32,891 bases of DNA from an uncultured Oscillospiraceae bacterium (GCA_958448395.1 CAUDDP010000017.1:1-32891), one strand, 5' to 3'. Shown: positions 8,801 to 16,546, numbered from the stretch's first letter. Notes: generated by a model from the letters alone, not told the origin. Numbers and translations: made by a program.

Positions 8801-8889
8801 GCATTTAAGATGACGGTTTTGACGGTGGTAGAACCAACGTCAATGCCGAGGGTATAAGCAGCTTTCTGCTGCAATTTGATTTCACTCAC
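5881..8889 (-). CDS. Double BadF/BadG-type acyl-CoA dehydratase activase
   Basis: About 1002 residues with two ASKHA ATPase domains in tandem and a C-terminal DUF2229-type domain. Domain 1 has 'GIDVGSTTVKTVIL' near residue 15, 'GGEDAKMIFL' and 'GSCAGGTGAF'; domain 2 has 'GVDAGSTTTKVAL', 'IGGQDIKCF' and 'EACSSGCGSF'. The cysteines are those that bind the bridging [4Fe-4S] cluster in such activators. The third part has 'TICNGCTAHCNLQ' and 'GNRCERG'. These proteins couple ATP hydrolysis to electron transfer onto the dehydratase-like partner, here 4490-5716. I start at GTG 8889 because AAAGGAG lies seven bases upstream, whereas the ATG 30 codons earlier lacks an RBS and adds a non-family extension. 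It follows the alr pair by 109 bases. Fe-S chemistry implies an anaerobe. Confidence 0.88.
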   Translation of the reverse strand: MSEIKLQQKAAYTLGIDVGSTTVKTVILNAEHHVLHSTYQRHFSKVKEAVAEQLQTIIQKHPATLFSVHMTGSAGLGLATAAKIPFVQEVHAAFLAVKERYPQVDAVIELGGEDAKMIFLTGGVEQRMNGSCAGGTGAFIDQMATLLDVSVDELDRMALKADRTYPIAARCGVFAKSDIQPLLNQGAKRENVAASIYQAVVDQTVSGLAQGRKIEGHVLFLGGPLSFLQGLRNTFMQTLHLDADHAIFPVDGRTFVAYGCALAAENSCDKPLTGEALLKQIETAETNHTVIADKPLFSYQEEYDRFRERHAKNDVPHGDLHTYQGKAYLGVDAGSTTTKVALIGEDNTLLYSFYETNKGQPLECVKRALETLYQKKHPNLEICGSAVTGYGEEMLKAGLGIDFGIVETVAHFRAAEFFCPDVDFIIDIGGQDIKCFQIKNHAIDSIMLNEACSSGCGSFIQAFANALGYDVAEFAKLGLFAERPVDLGSRCTVFMNSSVKQAQKDGATVADISAGLSGSIVKNAIYKVIRARSPEELGKHIVVQGGTFLNDAVLRCFERELGREVIRPAISGLMGAFGAAIYAKEHTSGKSSLLSLMDLHTLTYRTQNTICNGCTAHCNLQILRFSNGKRFIAGNRCERGAGISKKEQIPNLMDWKYETLRALTDRQPEQPKATVGLPMALHYYDQLPLWYTFFTKLGFAVKLSEESTRKTYYKGQSTIPSDTVCYPAKLAHGHMESLLEQNVDFIFYPCMTYNIDEGDSDNHFNCPVVAYYPELLLANNEKLNEQNFLHPFLDLNRRKHVVTVLHACLSDYATKKEIAAALEQGFAALETYHTQIAQTAQEIVRQARAAGKTIIVLAGRPYHIDPEINHGIHKLISSLGMAVITEDSIAELAQTPELQALNQWTYHSRMYRAAQYVTTQPDFQLVQLVSFGCGIDAITTDEVRRILEQNGKLYTQLKIDEISNLGAAKIRLRSLKAAIGADVPKSQTEEPMVKEEKEPVSV

Positions 8890-8907
8890 AAAAAATCTCC
8901 TTTCATG

Positions 8908-8937
8908 GGGCATCTCCACTGGCACAGTGAAATGCCC
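8908..8937 (-). promoter_or_regulatory. Leader hairpin before the activase RBS
   Basis: GGGCAT (8908-8913) pairs with ATGCCC (8932-8937) around an inner CACTG/CAGTG stem, just upstream of the activase RBS. There is no T-run on the minus side, so it is more likely an mRNA leader or processing structure than a simple terminator. Confidence 0.5.
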
Positions 8938-8998
8938 TAAGAGAACACAGACAAACAAAATCCACTGACGCATACACAATGGCGTTTCTTCTGATGGA

Positions 8999-9652
8999 TT
9001 ATCGTCTGTTTTTTAATACTGTATCAAAGGTTGCATCTGCATTTCGTTTGCTTTCAAGAGCCAATCCGCTATCTGTATGCATAACCGTGAAGGAATCTTT
9101 CTGTTCTGAAAAAGCAGCGATACGCCGCTGTAACAAATCGGATGCTGCCAGCTTTTGAAAGGGAATCACAAATTTTTCTCGCATATATATGACAAGCTGT
9201 TCAAATTTCTGTGTATCTATTTCGGATAAGTTTACGATACTGCGATACTGGATACAGGGTTTGGCGTTGTGCGGTTGATTTATGTTATCATAACAAATGC
9301 GTTTGCTTTTGCCGAAGGGAAACTTTAGAATGATGCATTGCTTTTCTTTGGCTTCTTCGCTTTCCTCTGTTAAATCGTAAGAGATAATATCTTTACCACG
9401 CCGATCCGGCAGCATCTGTGCTGGGTTTGTTACAAAAATATAGGGACAGATTTCAAAGCAAACATATTTTCCAGCAACATTGGAATGCGAACTGGCAAAC
9501 AGTATTTGCAGTTTACAGTCTTTCTGCTTACCGGTCAGCTTTGGCACAGAACGTGCATAGCGAAACCCTTCCTTTCCAAAAACATCTGCAAGGTCATCAC
9601 AGACCGCAAGAAACAGCGGTCTGGATGTATGTTTCCATGCTTCATACTTCAT
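8999..9652 (-). CDS. Hypothetical protein coupled to alr
   Basis: 217 residues, soluble, no signal peptide, no membrane segment. I do not recognise the family with confidence; the N-terminal 'LFLAVCDDLADVFGKEGFRY' and the alternating strands after it resemble DUF4304-like proteins, but this is a weak impression. Its ATG overlaps the stop codon of alr (ATGA, four shared bases at 9649-9652), so translation is coupled to alanine racemase and the two form one operon. The C-terminal third is charged and helical. Nothing in it indicates a cell-wall role beyond the coupling. Confidence 0.72.
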   Translation of the reverse strand: MKYEAWKHTSRPLFLAVCDDLADVFGKEGFRYARSVPKLTGKQKDCKLQILFASSHSNVAGKYVCFEICPYIFVTNPAQMLPDRRGKDIISYDLTEESEEAKEKQCIILKFPFGKSKRICYDNINQPHNAKPCIQYRSIVNLSEIDTQKFEQLVIYMREKFVIPFQKLAASDLLQRRIAAFSEQKDSFTVMHTDSGLALESKRNADATFDTVLKNRR

Positions 9653-10815
9653 ACCGTATCCTTTTCTGCATTTACAATCACCCTTGGCACTCGTTTGGAA
9701 ATGCCGCAGACCACCTCATATCCAATCGTTCCATAGAGTGCTGCCAGTTCGTCAGCTGTAATGGATGTATTGCCTTCTGTGCCAAACATCGTTACCTCAT
9801 CGCCCGGCTGTACCGGCTCTTTCACCGCGGAAATATCCAGCATGAGCTGATCCATGCAGACCCGTCCGACAATCGGGCAGGCAACCCCATGTACCAATGC
9901 ATAGGCTTTATTAGACAGCAGTCGTGCATAGCCGTCTGCATACCCGATGGTCACAGTGGCGATCCGGCTGGTGTGGGGAATCACATAGGTTCTGCCATAG
10001 CTAATACAGTCCCCTTTTTCCGCTTCTTTGATATGTGAAATGACGGATTTCAGCGTCATCACCGGTTTCAGCGGCAGCGGAACCGGAACGGGATAATTCG
10101 GCAGCAGACCATATAAAATGATGCCGACTCTTGCCAGCGTGCAGCGTGGATTTGGGCGGTAGACGGTTGCAGCACTGTTCATAAAGTGTAAATGAGGCAG
10201 TTTGTGACCGCTGTCTGCAAGCAGGTCATAAACGGTCAGAATGCGGTTTTCCTGTTCATCCGTATAGGCGGTATTGTCTGCATCATTTGGGCAGTCTGCT
10301 ACAGCGAAATGGGTGTACAGTCCTTCTATTTTCAGCTGTGGCAGGGAGAACAATGGCAGGATTTCCTCCACACACGCCTGTGGGTCATTGCTTCGGAACC
10401 CAATTCGTCCCATACCGGTATCCAGCTTGATATGACAGCGAACCGGTTCTGTTCCAGCATGGGCAGCCAGTGCATTGGCATATTCTGCGGACATCACGCC
10501 TTGTATAATGTTGTGTGCAGTCAGTTCTTTTGCCAGCTCCGGTGGGGTATAGCCCAGAATAAAGATTTCACTGTCCGTACAATACTGCCGTACTGCCAGT
10601 GCCTCTTCCAGATTGGAGACAGCAAACCAGCGAATGCCCATCTGATGCAGGGCGGTGCAGATTCCCGCATCCCCGTGCCCATAGGCATCTGCCTTGACAA
10701 CTGCCATAAAGTCGGTGTGTTCCGGTAACATTTCTTGAATACAGCGGACGTTATGTTCCAGGGCAGACAGGTCAATTTCTGCCCAGGCACGGTGTAATAC
10801 GGATGATTGTTTCAT
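9649..10815 (-). CDS. alr: Alanine racemase
   Basis: 388 residues, the normal length. It interconverts L- and D-alanine with pyridoxal phosphate, providing D-Ala for peptidoglycan. The PLP lysine is Lys41 in 'AVVKADAYGHG'; the C-terminal domain has 'SYGRTY' (272-277), 'IGYADGY' (290-296) holding the second catalytic tyrosine, and 'GRVCMDQLMLD' near 317. I start at ATG 10815 because AAGGA lies six bases upstream; a longer reading adds seven residues with no RBS. A promoter is visible at 10922-10950, giving a leader of about 100 bases. In many Firmicutes alr is followed by ndoAI-ndoA (mazEF); here the next gene is an unknown protein overlapping by four bases, and the mazF copy lies 13 kb away without a partner. 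Confidence 0.96.
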   Translation of the reverse strand: MKQSSVLHRAWAEIDLSALEHNVRCIQEMLPEHTDFMAVVKADAYGHGDAGICTALHQMGIRWFAVSNLEEALAVRQYCTDSEIFILGYTPPELAKELTAHNIIQGVMSAEYANALAAHAGTEPVRCHIKLDTGMGRIGFRSNDPQACVEEILPLFSLPQLKIEGLYTHFAVADCPNDADNTAYTDEQENRILTVYDLLADSGHKLPHLHFMNSAATVYRPNPRCTLARVGIILYGLLPNYPVPVPLPLKPVMTLKSVISHIKEAEKGDCISYGRTYVIPHTSRIATVTIGYADGYARLLSNKAYALVHGVACPIVGRVCMDQLMLDISAVKEPVQPGDEVTMFGTEGNTSITADELAALYGTIGYEVVCGISKRVPRVIVNAEKDTV

Positions 10816-10864
10816 GTTGATTCCTTCTTTCAGCACAAAATTTGTGCAATTTCCAAAAAATCTC

Positions 10865-10893
10865 TTGTTCTTTTGTCCAAAACCGAGTATAAT
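10865..10893 (+). promoter_or_regulatory. Promoter of the SLOG gene
   Basis: TTGTTC (10865-10870), 17 bases, TATAAT (10888-10893). It lies inside the transcribed leader of alr, so the two promoters are interlocked. Confidence 0.7.
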
Positions 10894-10921
10894 GAGAGAT
10901 GAACATTTTTATTTCTTTCTT

Positions 10922-10950
10922 ATTGTACCATAGAATGTGCAATCTGTCTA
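10922..10950 (-). promoter_or_regulatory. Promoter of alr
   Basis: On the minus strand, TAGACA (10945-10950), 17 bases, TACAAT (10922-10927). Predicted start near 10915, about 100 bases before the alr ATG. It lies inside the leader of the plus-strand SLOG gene. Confidence 0.7.
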
Positions 10951-11008
10951 CACGCAGGAATTGCCATCTTTTAAAAATACAGGATTCCATCAGACAGGGG
11001 GATTTCTT

Positions 11009-11716
11009 TTGCAGCCAGTTGAATGTATTTTGACAGACGGGTATCCGCAGGATACCGCTTTTTTACAATATCCAGGGCAGACTGCCTGTTTCAGTGGTCA
11101 CCGACCGAATGCGTTTCCAGAGAAAACGATGCTCGGATGTGCAACAATTGATTTATTGAAAACGTTGATTGCCGGCTGTATTGAACTGGCATTGCAGGAT
11201 GGGTTTCGTTATTTTCTGGATGGCTTAGCGGAGGGCGTAGACCTTTGGGCAGCAGAGTATTTGCTTTATCGAAAGCAGCATGGGCGTGTGCCGATGCATT
11301 TGATTGCAGTGGAACCCTGTCTGCATTATCTGGAAAGCCGCCGGAGCGGCAAAAAAGAAATGATGCAATATGTGGAATATGCAGATGCCTTGGTGACGAT
11401 TCCATTTCAGGGCAAATACAGTTTTTTGCGGCGGAATGATTATATGTTAGAACACAGCCGGCGTTTGATTTGTATGATTTGCAAGCAGGATGGCGGCACG
11501 GCATATACATTGAAACAGGCTGTGAAAGACCGGAAAGAGATTCACTGTATGGATATTGGCGATCAAAACTTGCTGTTTCAATTTGCCCTGTATTTTCTGG
11601 TAAAGGAGTGGGAGGTGCCGCATACCACTGCGGAACGATACGCATATTGTCAGATGCATCCGGAGATGGTAGCGTTTTGTTCTTCCCTTTTGAAAGGGTA
11701 TGCAGGGGGCATGTAA
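11009..11716 (+). CDS. SLOG-family (DUF1273/YpsA-like) protein
   Basis: About 235 residues. 'TACFSGHRPNAFPE' near the N-terminus, 'FLDGLAEGVDLWAAEYLL' in the middle and 'EYADALVTI' are typical of SLOG Rossmann-like proteins related to YpsA/DUF1273 and DprA, thought to bind nucleotides or nucleotide-derived ligands. The 'SGHRP' loop is the likely ligand-binding motif. I prefer the TTG start at 11009 because AGGGGGA lies about six bases upstream; the ATG at 10937 overlaps the alr promoter and has no RBS. It is transcribed divergently from alr. No nuclease or effector partner is adjacent, so it is a stand-alone copy of unknown cellular role. Confidence 0.8.
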   Translation: MQPVECILTDGYPQDTAFLQYPGQTACFSGHRPNAFPEKTMLGCATIDLLKTLIAGCIELALQDGFRYFLDGLAEGVDLWAAEYLLYRKQHGRVPMHLIAVEPCLHYLESRRSGKKEMMQYVEYADALVTIPFQGKYSFLRRNDYMLEHSRRLICMICKQDGGTAYTLKQAVKDRKEIHCMDIGDQNLLFQFALYFLVKEWEVPHTTAERYAYCQMHPEMVAFCSSLLKGYAGGM

Positions 11717-11781
11717 AAATAGAATGCATGTTGTTATCATATCATAAAGTGGAAGAAATTGCAAACGGCAATGGGAAACAA

Positions 11782-12133
11782 CATGCAAATCCATTTTCAA
11801 ATGATGGAGTAGATTGCTCCGCCGAACGGCGACTATGGTCAAGCTGATTCAGCTTGGCAGGGGTGCAGGGGGCGGCAGCCACCGCACTGTTTTCACGATA
11901 TACTGTTGTTCTATTTAGAAAAATAACAAAATCACTGCTCCCGCTGTCCGCCCTCTAAAATAACAAAACGATACAAGATGCAGAAATTTAGAGTAATTTG
12001 GCTGCAAATTTGGACACCGAAACAGGGTGGACAGCGGACACAGGCAGAGAGCGAAGCGAATCTGCCGGCACCGTTTGTGATTGGCAGCGGTAGAATGCAT
12101 TCTCATCGAACTCATATTTAGAAAAATAACAAA
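11782..12133 (+). repeat. Chimeric copy of the dispersed structured repeat
   Basis: It starts with the family left end (CATGCAAATCCATTTTC at 11782), followed by the CGCC-GAAC-GGCG hairpin and 'GGTCAAGCTG'. The middle module has CCGCTGTCCGCCCT (11941-11954) pairing with AGGGTGGACAGCGG (12024-12037), with a G:T wobble kept, and CTCTAAA/TTTAGAG inside. The right end is not the usual terminal repeat but a different one (GATTGGCAGCGGTAGAATGC) also present at the right edge of the window. A 19-base direct repeat, TATTTAGAAAAATAACAAA, brackets the segment at 11912-11930 and 12115-12133. No coding potential; it fills most of the 488-base gap between the SLOG gene and rpsT. Confidence 0.75.
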
Positions 12134-12141
12134 TAAACAAA

Positions 12142-12170
12142 AAACCGCATGTCTCAACAACATGCGGTTT
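12142..12170 (-). terminator. rpsT terminator
   Basis: AAACCGCATGT (12142-12152) pairs with ACATGCGGTTT (12160-12170); on the minus strand the stem is followed by a T-rich tract. It lies 35 bases after the rpsT stop. Confidence 0.9.
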
Positions 12171-12204
12171 GTGACAAAATTGTCCGTTTCCGGAAAAACG
12201 TGCC

Positions 12205-12465
12205 TTAGTTAGAAGCGTTGAGCTTCTTTGCCAGCTGAGACTTCTTTCTGGCAGCTGCATTTTTGTGCAGCAGACCCTTTGCACAAGCCTGATCCACTTT
12301 CTTAATAGCAACCCGGATAGCTGCTTCCTTGTCCGCAGCGTTCTGGGTGCAAGCCAGATCAGCCTTCTTAATCATGGTTTTCAGGTTAGACTTTCTTGCC
12401 TTGTTGGCAGCAGCCTTTGTAGCATTGACACGAACTCTCTTCTTAGCGGATTTAATATTTGGCAT
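12205..12465 (-). CDS. rpsT: 30S ribosomal protein S20
   Basis: 86 residues, very basic and Ala/Lys-rich, starting 'MPNIKSAKKRVRVNATKAAA' and ending 'AARKKSQLAKKLNAS', which is diagnostic for bacterial S20, a helical protein that binds the 5' domain of 16S rRNA. The RBS (GGAGG) is nine bases upstream. It is monocistronic: promoter at 12617-12645 and terminator at 12142-12170. The leader is about 145 bases, long for such a small gene; a GC-rich hairpin in it (AAAGCGG/CCGCTTT, about 12529-12555) could serve S20 autoregulation, which is known in E. coli, but this is inference. Confidence 0.97.
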   Translation of the reverse strand: MPNIKSAKKRVRVNATKAAANKARKSNLKTMIKKADLACTQNAADKEAAIRVAIKKVDQACAKGLLHKNAAARKKSQLAKKLNASN

Positions 12466-12616
12466 AACTTGTTACCTCCTGCTGTAACTTCAAAATTTTC
12501 TGCATATGCGAGTTGGTTTGTCAGCGAAAAGCGGAAGTGACACGGTACCGCTTTCTTGCAAATGGAACGACCATATGCGGATGCCATCGGGTTTTATGAC
12601 ATCATGACTAACTTTA

Positions 12617-12645
12617 ATTATAACACAGCTTGTTATAAAATGCAA
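12617..12645 (-). promoter_or_regulatory. Promoter of rpsT
   Basis: Minus strand TTGCAT (12640-12645), 17 bases, TATAAT (12617-12622). Predicted start near 12610, giving a leader of about 145 bases before the S20 start codon. Confidence 0.75.
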
Positions 12646-12705
12646 TTGCAGATTTTGAAAAAAATTGACGAAAATACAGCGTGGAAAGATAGCAGATTGC
12701 ACAAA

Positions 12706-13320
12706 TTATTGCAGTTGCTGTTTGGTAATGCCTTGCACACCAGCACGGAGCAGGTTCAGAGAAAGGGCAGCCATATGCTGAGCGGTCTGTTTGCAATTAT
12801 TTTGCAGCCAGATATCCACCATGCCGATGCAGCCGGAGAGGAAAAAGCTTGTGACATATTCTAAATCCTGTGCATCCAGCTCCTCTTCATTGGAGATCAT
12901 GCGAAGGGTTTTGATACCGTTTTCGGCAATCAGTTTTTCCAGCTTTCGTACAAAAGCAATATCACCATTTGGGCTCATCAGTGCACGGCAGAGCGGTTGA
13001 TTTTCAGATAAAATGATAAAGAACTGTTCCAGTCTTTTGGAAAAATCCTGTAGGGTATGTTCTGTTTGATTGGTGTCAATGATAGAGAGAAACTGTTCCA
13101 TCAGGTTGTTTTCGGTCTGTTCCAGCAGGTCATAAATATCTGTATAGTGCAGGTAGAACGTGGAACGATTGATATCTACCAAATCAGCAAGTTCCCGTAC
13201 GGAAATGTCCTTGACGGGTTTTTGCTGCATAAGCTGTACAAAGCCGGTGAGAATCATGGTTCGGGTTCGACGGACACGGCGTTCCTGTCTGGAAGGGGCA
13301 GTGGGAATGGTTTGTTGCAT
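12706..13320 (-). CDS. TetR/AcrR-family repressor
   Basis: 204 residues. The N-terminal helix-turn-helix at about 39-60 ('ISVRELADLVDINRSTFYLHY') is typical of TetR regulators; the C-terminal ligand domain is helical, of the type found next to YhgE/Pip genes in Firmicutes. ATG 13320 is chosen because AAGG lies eight bases upstream; the 15 extra N-terminal residues of the longer reading have no RBS. It is encoded downstream of the yhgE/pip-like gene on the same strand. The 10-mer TTTTAATCAA occurs both upstream of this gene (13357-13366, plus strand) and in the yhgE operator (minus strand), so it probably represses both. A repeat element ends 63 bases upstream of its start. Ligand unknown. Confidence 0.88.
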   Translation of the reverse strand: MQQTIPTAPSRQERRVRRTRTMILTGFVQLMQQKPVKDISVRELADLVDINRSTFYLHYTDIYDLLEQTENNLMEQFLSIIDTNQTEHTLQDFSKRLEQFFIILSENQPLCRALMSPNGDIAFVRKLEKLIAENGIKTLRMISNEEELDAQDLEYVTSFFLSGCIGMVDIWLQNNCKQTAQHMAALSLNLLRAGVQGITKQQLQ

Positions 13321-13383
13321 AGGAGATGCCTTCTTTCTGCTGCATAGGGCAGCAATTTTAATCAATGTATCTATGGATAGGGG

Positions 13384-13681
13384 TACGGAAATCCATTTTC
13401 AAATGATAGAGTGAATTCTCTGCCGAATGGCAATTGCGGTCAAGCTGTCCCCTGCAAAACGCTGCAATTAGAGCTTTGGCAATGGAATGAAGAACAAGCT
13501 GCCGCTGTCCGCTTTCTAAAATAACAAAAAATATACGGAATACAGAAATTTAGAGGAATAAGACTGTAAATTTGTAAAACATACAACGGCGGACAGCGGA
13601 CACAGGCAGACAGCGAAGCGAATCTGCCGGCGGAGGTGAGACCGGTATCCATGAGAGGAAATACAGAAATGGATTTCCATG
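13384..13681 (+). mobile_element. MITE-like structured repeat, full copy
   Basis: About 298 bases. Ends are TACGGAAATCCATTT and, inverted, CATGGAAATCCATTT. It is flanked by 9-base direct repeats GGATAGGGG (13375-13383) and GGGTAGGGG (13682-13690), one mismatch. Inside are the left hairpin TGCC-GAAT-GGCA, the long stem CCGCTGTCCGC/GCGGACAGCGG, TCTAAA/TTTAGA within it, and GGCAGA/TCTGCC around AGCGAAGCGA. No open reading frame of note. The left end lies 63 bases before the tetR start. Confidence 0.82.
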
Positions 13682-13769
13682 GGGTAGGGGATGTCTCTTA
13701 TTTCAAATCATAACAAAAGAAAACGTAGTTGTCAACCCGTAAAATGCCCCATTTTTTGTTTGCATATGG

Positions 13770-13798
13770 CAGCAGGCGGTAATTGTTACCGCCTGCTG
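13770..13798 (+). terminator. Strong hairpin downstream of yhgE/pip
   Basis: A perfect 13-base stem, CAGCAGGCGGTAA (13770-13782) with TTACCGCCTGCTG (13786-13798), loop TTG. The T-run follows on the plus side; on the minus side, where yhgE/pip ends at 13819, no T-run follows. It may still stabilise or end that mRNA. Confidence 0.65.
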
Positions 13799-13818
13799 TT
13801 TTTCTCTGTTTCCGATTC

Positions 13819-16476
13819 TTATTGAGAAACAGCTTCTTTTTTTCTGGAAACTGCCTTGGTTCTTGTTTCTTCCGGCAGGCTAGCTTGTGTTTGATCGTGT
13901 TTCCACTTCCGTTTATAAGCAGGAACCATCAGCAGCGTGAAGAGAACGGTCAGTGCAATCATGACAACATATGTGCTCGTGATGTCACTGTTAGTTGCAA
14001 TTGTGCTGCGGAATCCCTCTACTGTATAGGTGAACGGCATGAATGGCTTGATCATCTGGAAAAATTTCGCTGACAGTTCAGAAGGATAGGTGCCGGCACA
14101 GCCGCTGAGCTGAAGCACCATGAACACCAATAGAATAAAGCTGCCAATTTTTCCACAGTACATATTCAGGCAGAAGATAATTGCCATATATGCCATAGAG
14201 GAAACACCAGCTACCAGAATGGTTTGCAGGACATCCTGTGGTGCAAAGCCGTTGAACAGATGCAGGAAGAAAACCATGCCGATTGCCTGTGCCCACGCAA
14301 CTAACAGCAGAACCGGTAGTTTTCTGCCCCATGCATGGAGGGCATTCTTGCCCTTGAGCGGCGTTTCATATGGGTTAAACATGATGCAGTAAGCGAGACA
14401 GGCAACCCAAAGCCCCACTGCCATCATGTATGCAGCCATGGCGTGCCCGTTGTTCTCCACATGGCTTGCATAGGTTTCTTCTGCGTCTACTGGAGAAGCA
14501 AACATTTCATAGGTTGCATCGGTGCTGTTGAGATCGTTGACTTCTGTGGCACCATTCTGCAACGCTGTCCAAAGGGTAGCAGAACCGTCTGTCAGTGTGA
14601 CCAAACCATCTTTCAATGTGGCAGAACCATCGGCGAGCTGTACCGCTCCGTCCTGCAATGCAGCCGCTCCATCCTGTAATGCCCTTGCACCGGAGAGCAG
14701 GGTATCATTTTGTGCGGTCAGCTGTCCGGTGCCGTCGGAAAGTGTCTCAGCCCCATTTTGCAGTTGGCTGACAGCAATGGTTAACGTTGGCATTTTCTCT
14801 ACCAGTGTGGAAATGCCGCCTTGCAACGTTGCTGCACCAATCTGTAAGCTGCTGCTGTTGCTGTGCAGGGTACTTAAACCGTCTGACAAGGCACTGGCAC
14901 CGGCAGCAGCGGTTTGCATGCCATTTGCCAGGTCGGAAGAACCATCGGACAGAGAAACTGTGCCATTTGTCAGGGCAGCAGCACCTGGAAGGAGCTGGTC
15001 ATCGACAGCACTTTGTACGGCTTGTAACCCGTCGGACAGGGAGGCAATTGCCTGATCTGCTGCTGGCAGAGCTTGATTGGCACCATCTGCTAACTGATTG
15101 ACCGCATCCGGCAGCTGTGCAGACGGCTCCAATGCCGTTGCCAGTGCTGTTACATCTGTTTGCAGCTGCGTTGCCGCAGTGGAAAGACTGCTCATAGGCT
15201 CTGCAAAACAGCCAAGTAGTTCCTGCTGACTGGCAGCGTCCATATTTTGAAAGGCTTCTGTATTCAGAATCGCTTCCTGTGCGGATTGCAGGGAAGCGAG
15301 ACCGCTGCCCAATGTCTGTAAATCACCAGCAACCGCCTGCATCGCTTCTGTAGTTGCCGTGCCGCTGTTGGAGACGGATGTTTTCAGTGTATCTATTCCC
15401 GTTTGTAACTGTGTCAGACCGGCACGCAGCGTTTGCATTTGTGCAGCAGTTTCTTCATTGCAGCTTGCGGAAAGGGAACTGGACAGCTGCGACAGCCCAT
15501 CTTCCAGTTGTTTGCTGCCATAGTAAAGCTGCAATGCTCCATCCTGCAAATCTTGTGAACCGGCGGAAAGCTGCTGGCTGCCGTCTGAGAGGGTTTGTGC
15601 ACCATCATAGGCACTGGCAACGCCTGCGGTGTAGGTATCAACCCCGTCCTGTAATTGGGATGCACCGTCTTGCAGTTGTCCGGCACCATCTGTCAGCGGA
15701 GAAACGCCATCCTGTAACTGTTTCATACCGTCTTCGAGCTGTTTTGCACCGTCATCGACCTGTGTAACCCCATCTGTATAGGCGGTTAATCCATCGGAGA
15801 GTGTCCCGAAGCCCTCTTCTAAGGTCAGTGTACTTTCTGCAAGAAGCTTTAAGTTATCGCTTAATGTCACACTGCCGTCTTTTAGTTTCACAGCACCGTC
15901 CTGAATTTCCTTTGCACCATCTGCGGCATCCTGCATCCCGTCTCCCATCGTACCGATTTGATCAAACAGGGTTTCGGTGTAGGCCTCTGTAATGGCATTG
16001 GAAATCTCCCCCTTGAGCTTCTGCATGGCAGTTTCGCTCATTTTCGAGGCAATGTAGTTGGTACCCGGATTCGTTTCATAGTAGAGGTTGACGTTTCTCG
16101 GCGTATCATCCAATACCGTTGCTGCATTGGCGGATGTGTTTTCTGGAATTGTAATTGCCATGTAATAGGTTCCGTTCTCCAGACCATCCTGTGCAGTTTT
16201 GGCATCGACAAAGGAGAAATTCAGACTGTCGTTGTCTTTTAGGTTTTCCATTAAATCGTCGCCAATGGAGAGTGTCTGATCCTGAAAGGTGACGGATTGA
16301 TCCTGATTCACCACAGCGACTGGCAATTGATCGACATTGCCGTAGGGATCCCACATGGAGCCGAGAAATAATGTCGTATAAATGGTTGGAATCAATACGA
16401 TGCATACAGTTGCAATCGCATTGAAGTGCCGTTTTAGAAAAGACGGCTTTTTTTCTTCTTTTTCTGCATGTTGCAT
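13819..16476 (-). CDS. YhgE/Pip-family membrane protein
   Basis: 885 residues. An N-terminal membrane helix at about 20-40 is followed by an extracytoplasmic domain ('WDPYGNVDQLPVAVVNQD', typical of YhgE/Pip), then a very long stretch of 'L.DG...L.DG' repeats spaced seven residues apart (about 165-650), then a C-terminal ABC-2-like membrane domain with five or six helices. The family includes the Lactococcus phage infection protein and components of type VII secretion-like or lipid-export systems; the exact transport role is not settled. Start ATG 16476 has GGAAGG seven bases upstream; the longer reading would begin within the promoter. The gene has a strong promoter overlapped by a palindromic operator, and the TetR gene encoded downstream is the likely repressor. 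Confidence 0.9.
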   Translation of the reverse strand: MQHAEKEEKKPSFLKRHFNAIATVCIVLIPTIYTTLFLGSMWDPYGNVDQLPVAVVNQDQSVTFQDQTLSIGDDLMENLKDNDSLNFSFVDAKTAQDGLENGTYYMAITIPENTSANAATVLDDTPRNVNLYYETNPGTNYIASKMSETAMQKLKGEISNAITEAYTETLFDQIGTMGDGMQDAADGAKEIQDGAVKLKDGSVTLSDNLKLLAESTLTLEEGFGTLSDGLTAYTDGVTQVDDGAKQLEDGMKQLQDGVSPLTDGAGQLQDGASQLQDGVDTYTAGVASAYDGAQTLSDGSQQLSAGSQDLQDGALQLYYGSKQLEDGLSQLSSSLSASCNEETAAQMQTLRAGLTQLQTGIDTLKTSVSNSGTATTEAMQAVAGDLQTLGSGLASLQSAQEAILNTEAFQNMDAASQQELLGCFAEPMSSLSTAATQLQTDVTALATALEPSAQLPDAVNQLADGANQALPAADQAIASLSDGLQAVQSAVDDQLLPGAAALTNGTVSLSDGSSDLANGMQTAAAGASALSDGLSTLHSNSSSLQIGAATLQGGISTLVEKMPTLTIAVSQLQNGAETLSDGTGQLTAQNDTLLSGARALQDGAAALQDGAVQLADGSATLKDGLVTLTDGSATLWTALQNGATEVNDLNSTDATYEMFASPVDAEETYASHVENNGHAMAAYMMAVGLWVACLAYCIMFNPYETPLKGKNALHAWGRKLPVLLLVAWAQAIGMVFFLHLFNGFAPQDVLQTILVAGVSSMAYMAIIFCLNMYCGKIGSFILLVFMVLQLSGCAGTYPSELSAKFFQMIKPFMPFTYTVEGFRSTIATNSDITSTYVVMIALTVLFTLLMVPAYKRKWKHDQTQASLPEETRTKAVSRKKEAVSQ

Positions 16477-16546
16477 ACAATTTCCTTCCTTTCTCTGAAA
16501 AAAGGACAACCGTCTAATAATAGACTTTTGTTGCCTCACTGCCATT

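Noticed and set aside
4490..8889. A single frameshifted activase-dehydratase gene
   Set aside because: The two parts are separated by 164 bases of hairpins and each has a proper start and RBS, so they are two genes.
8890..8979. N-terminal extension of the activase as a signal peptide
   Set aside because: The GTG at 8889 has a good RBS and begins the family alignment; activases are cytosolic.
11091..11729. 212-codon minus-strand frame opposite the SLOG gene
   Set aside because: Antisense shadow of a recognised gene, with no RBS and low-complexity, Cys/His/Pro-rich composition.
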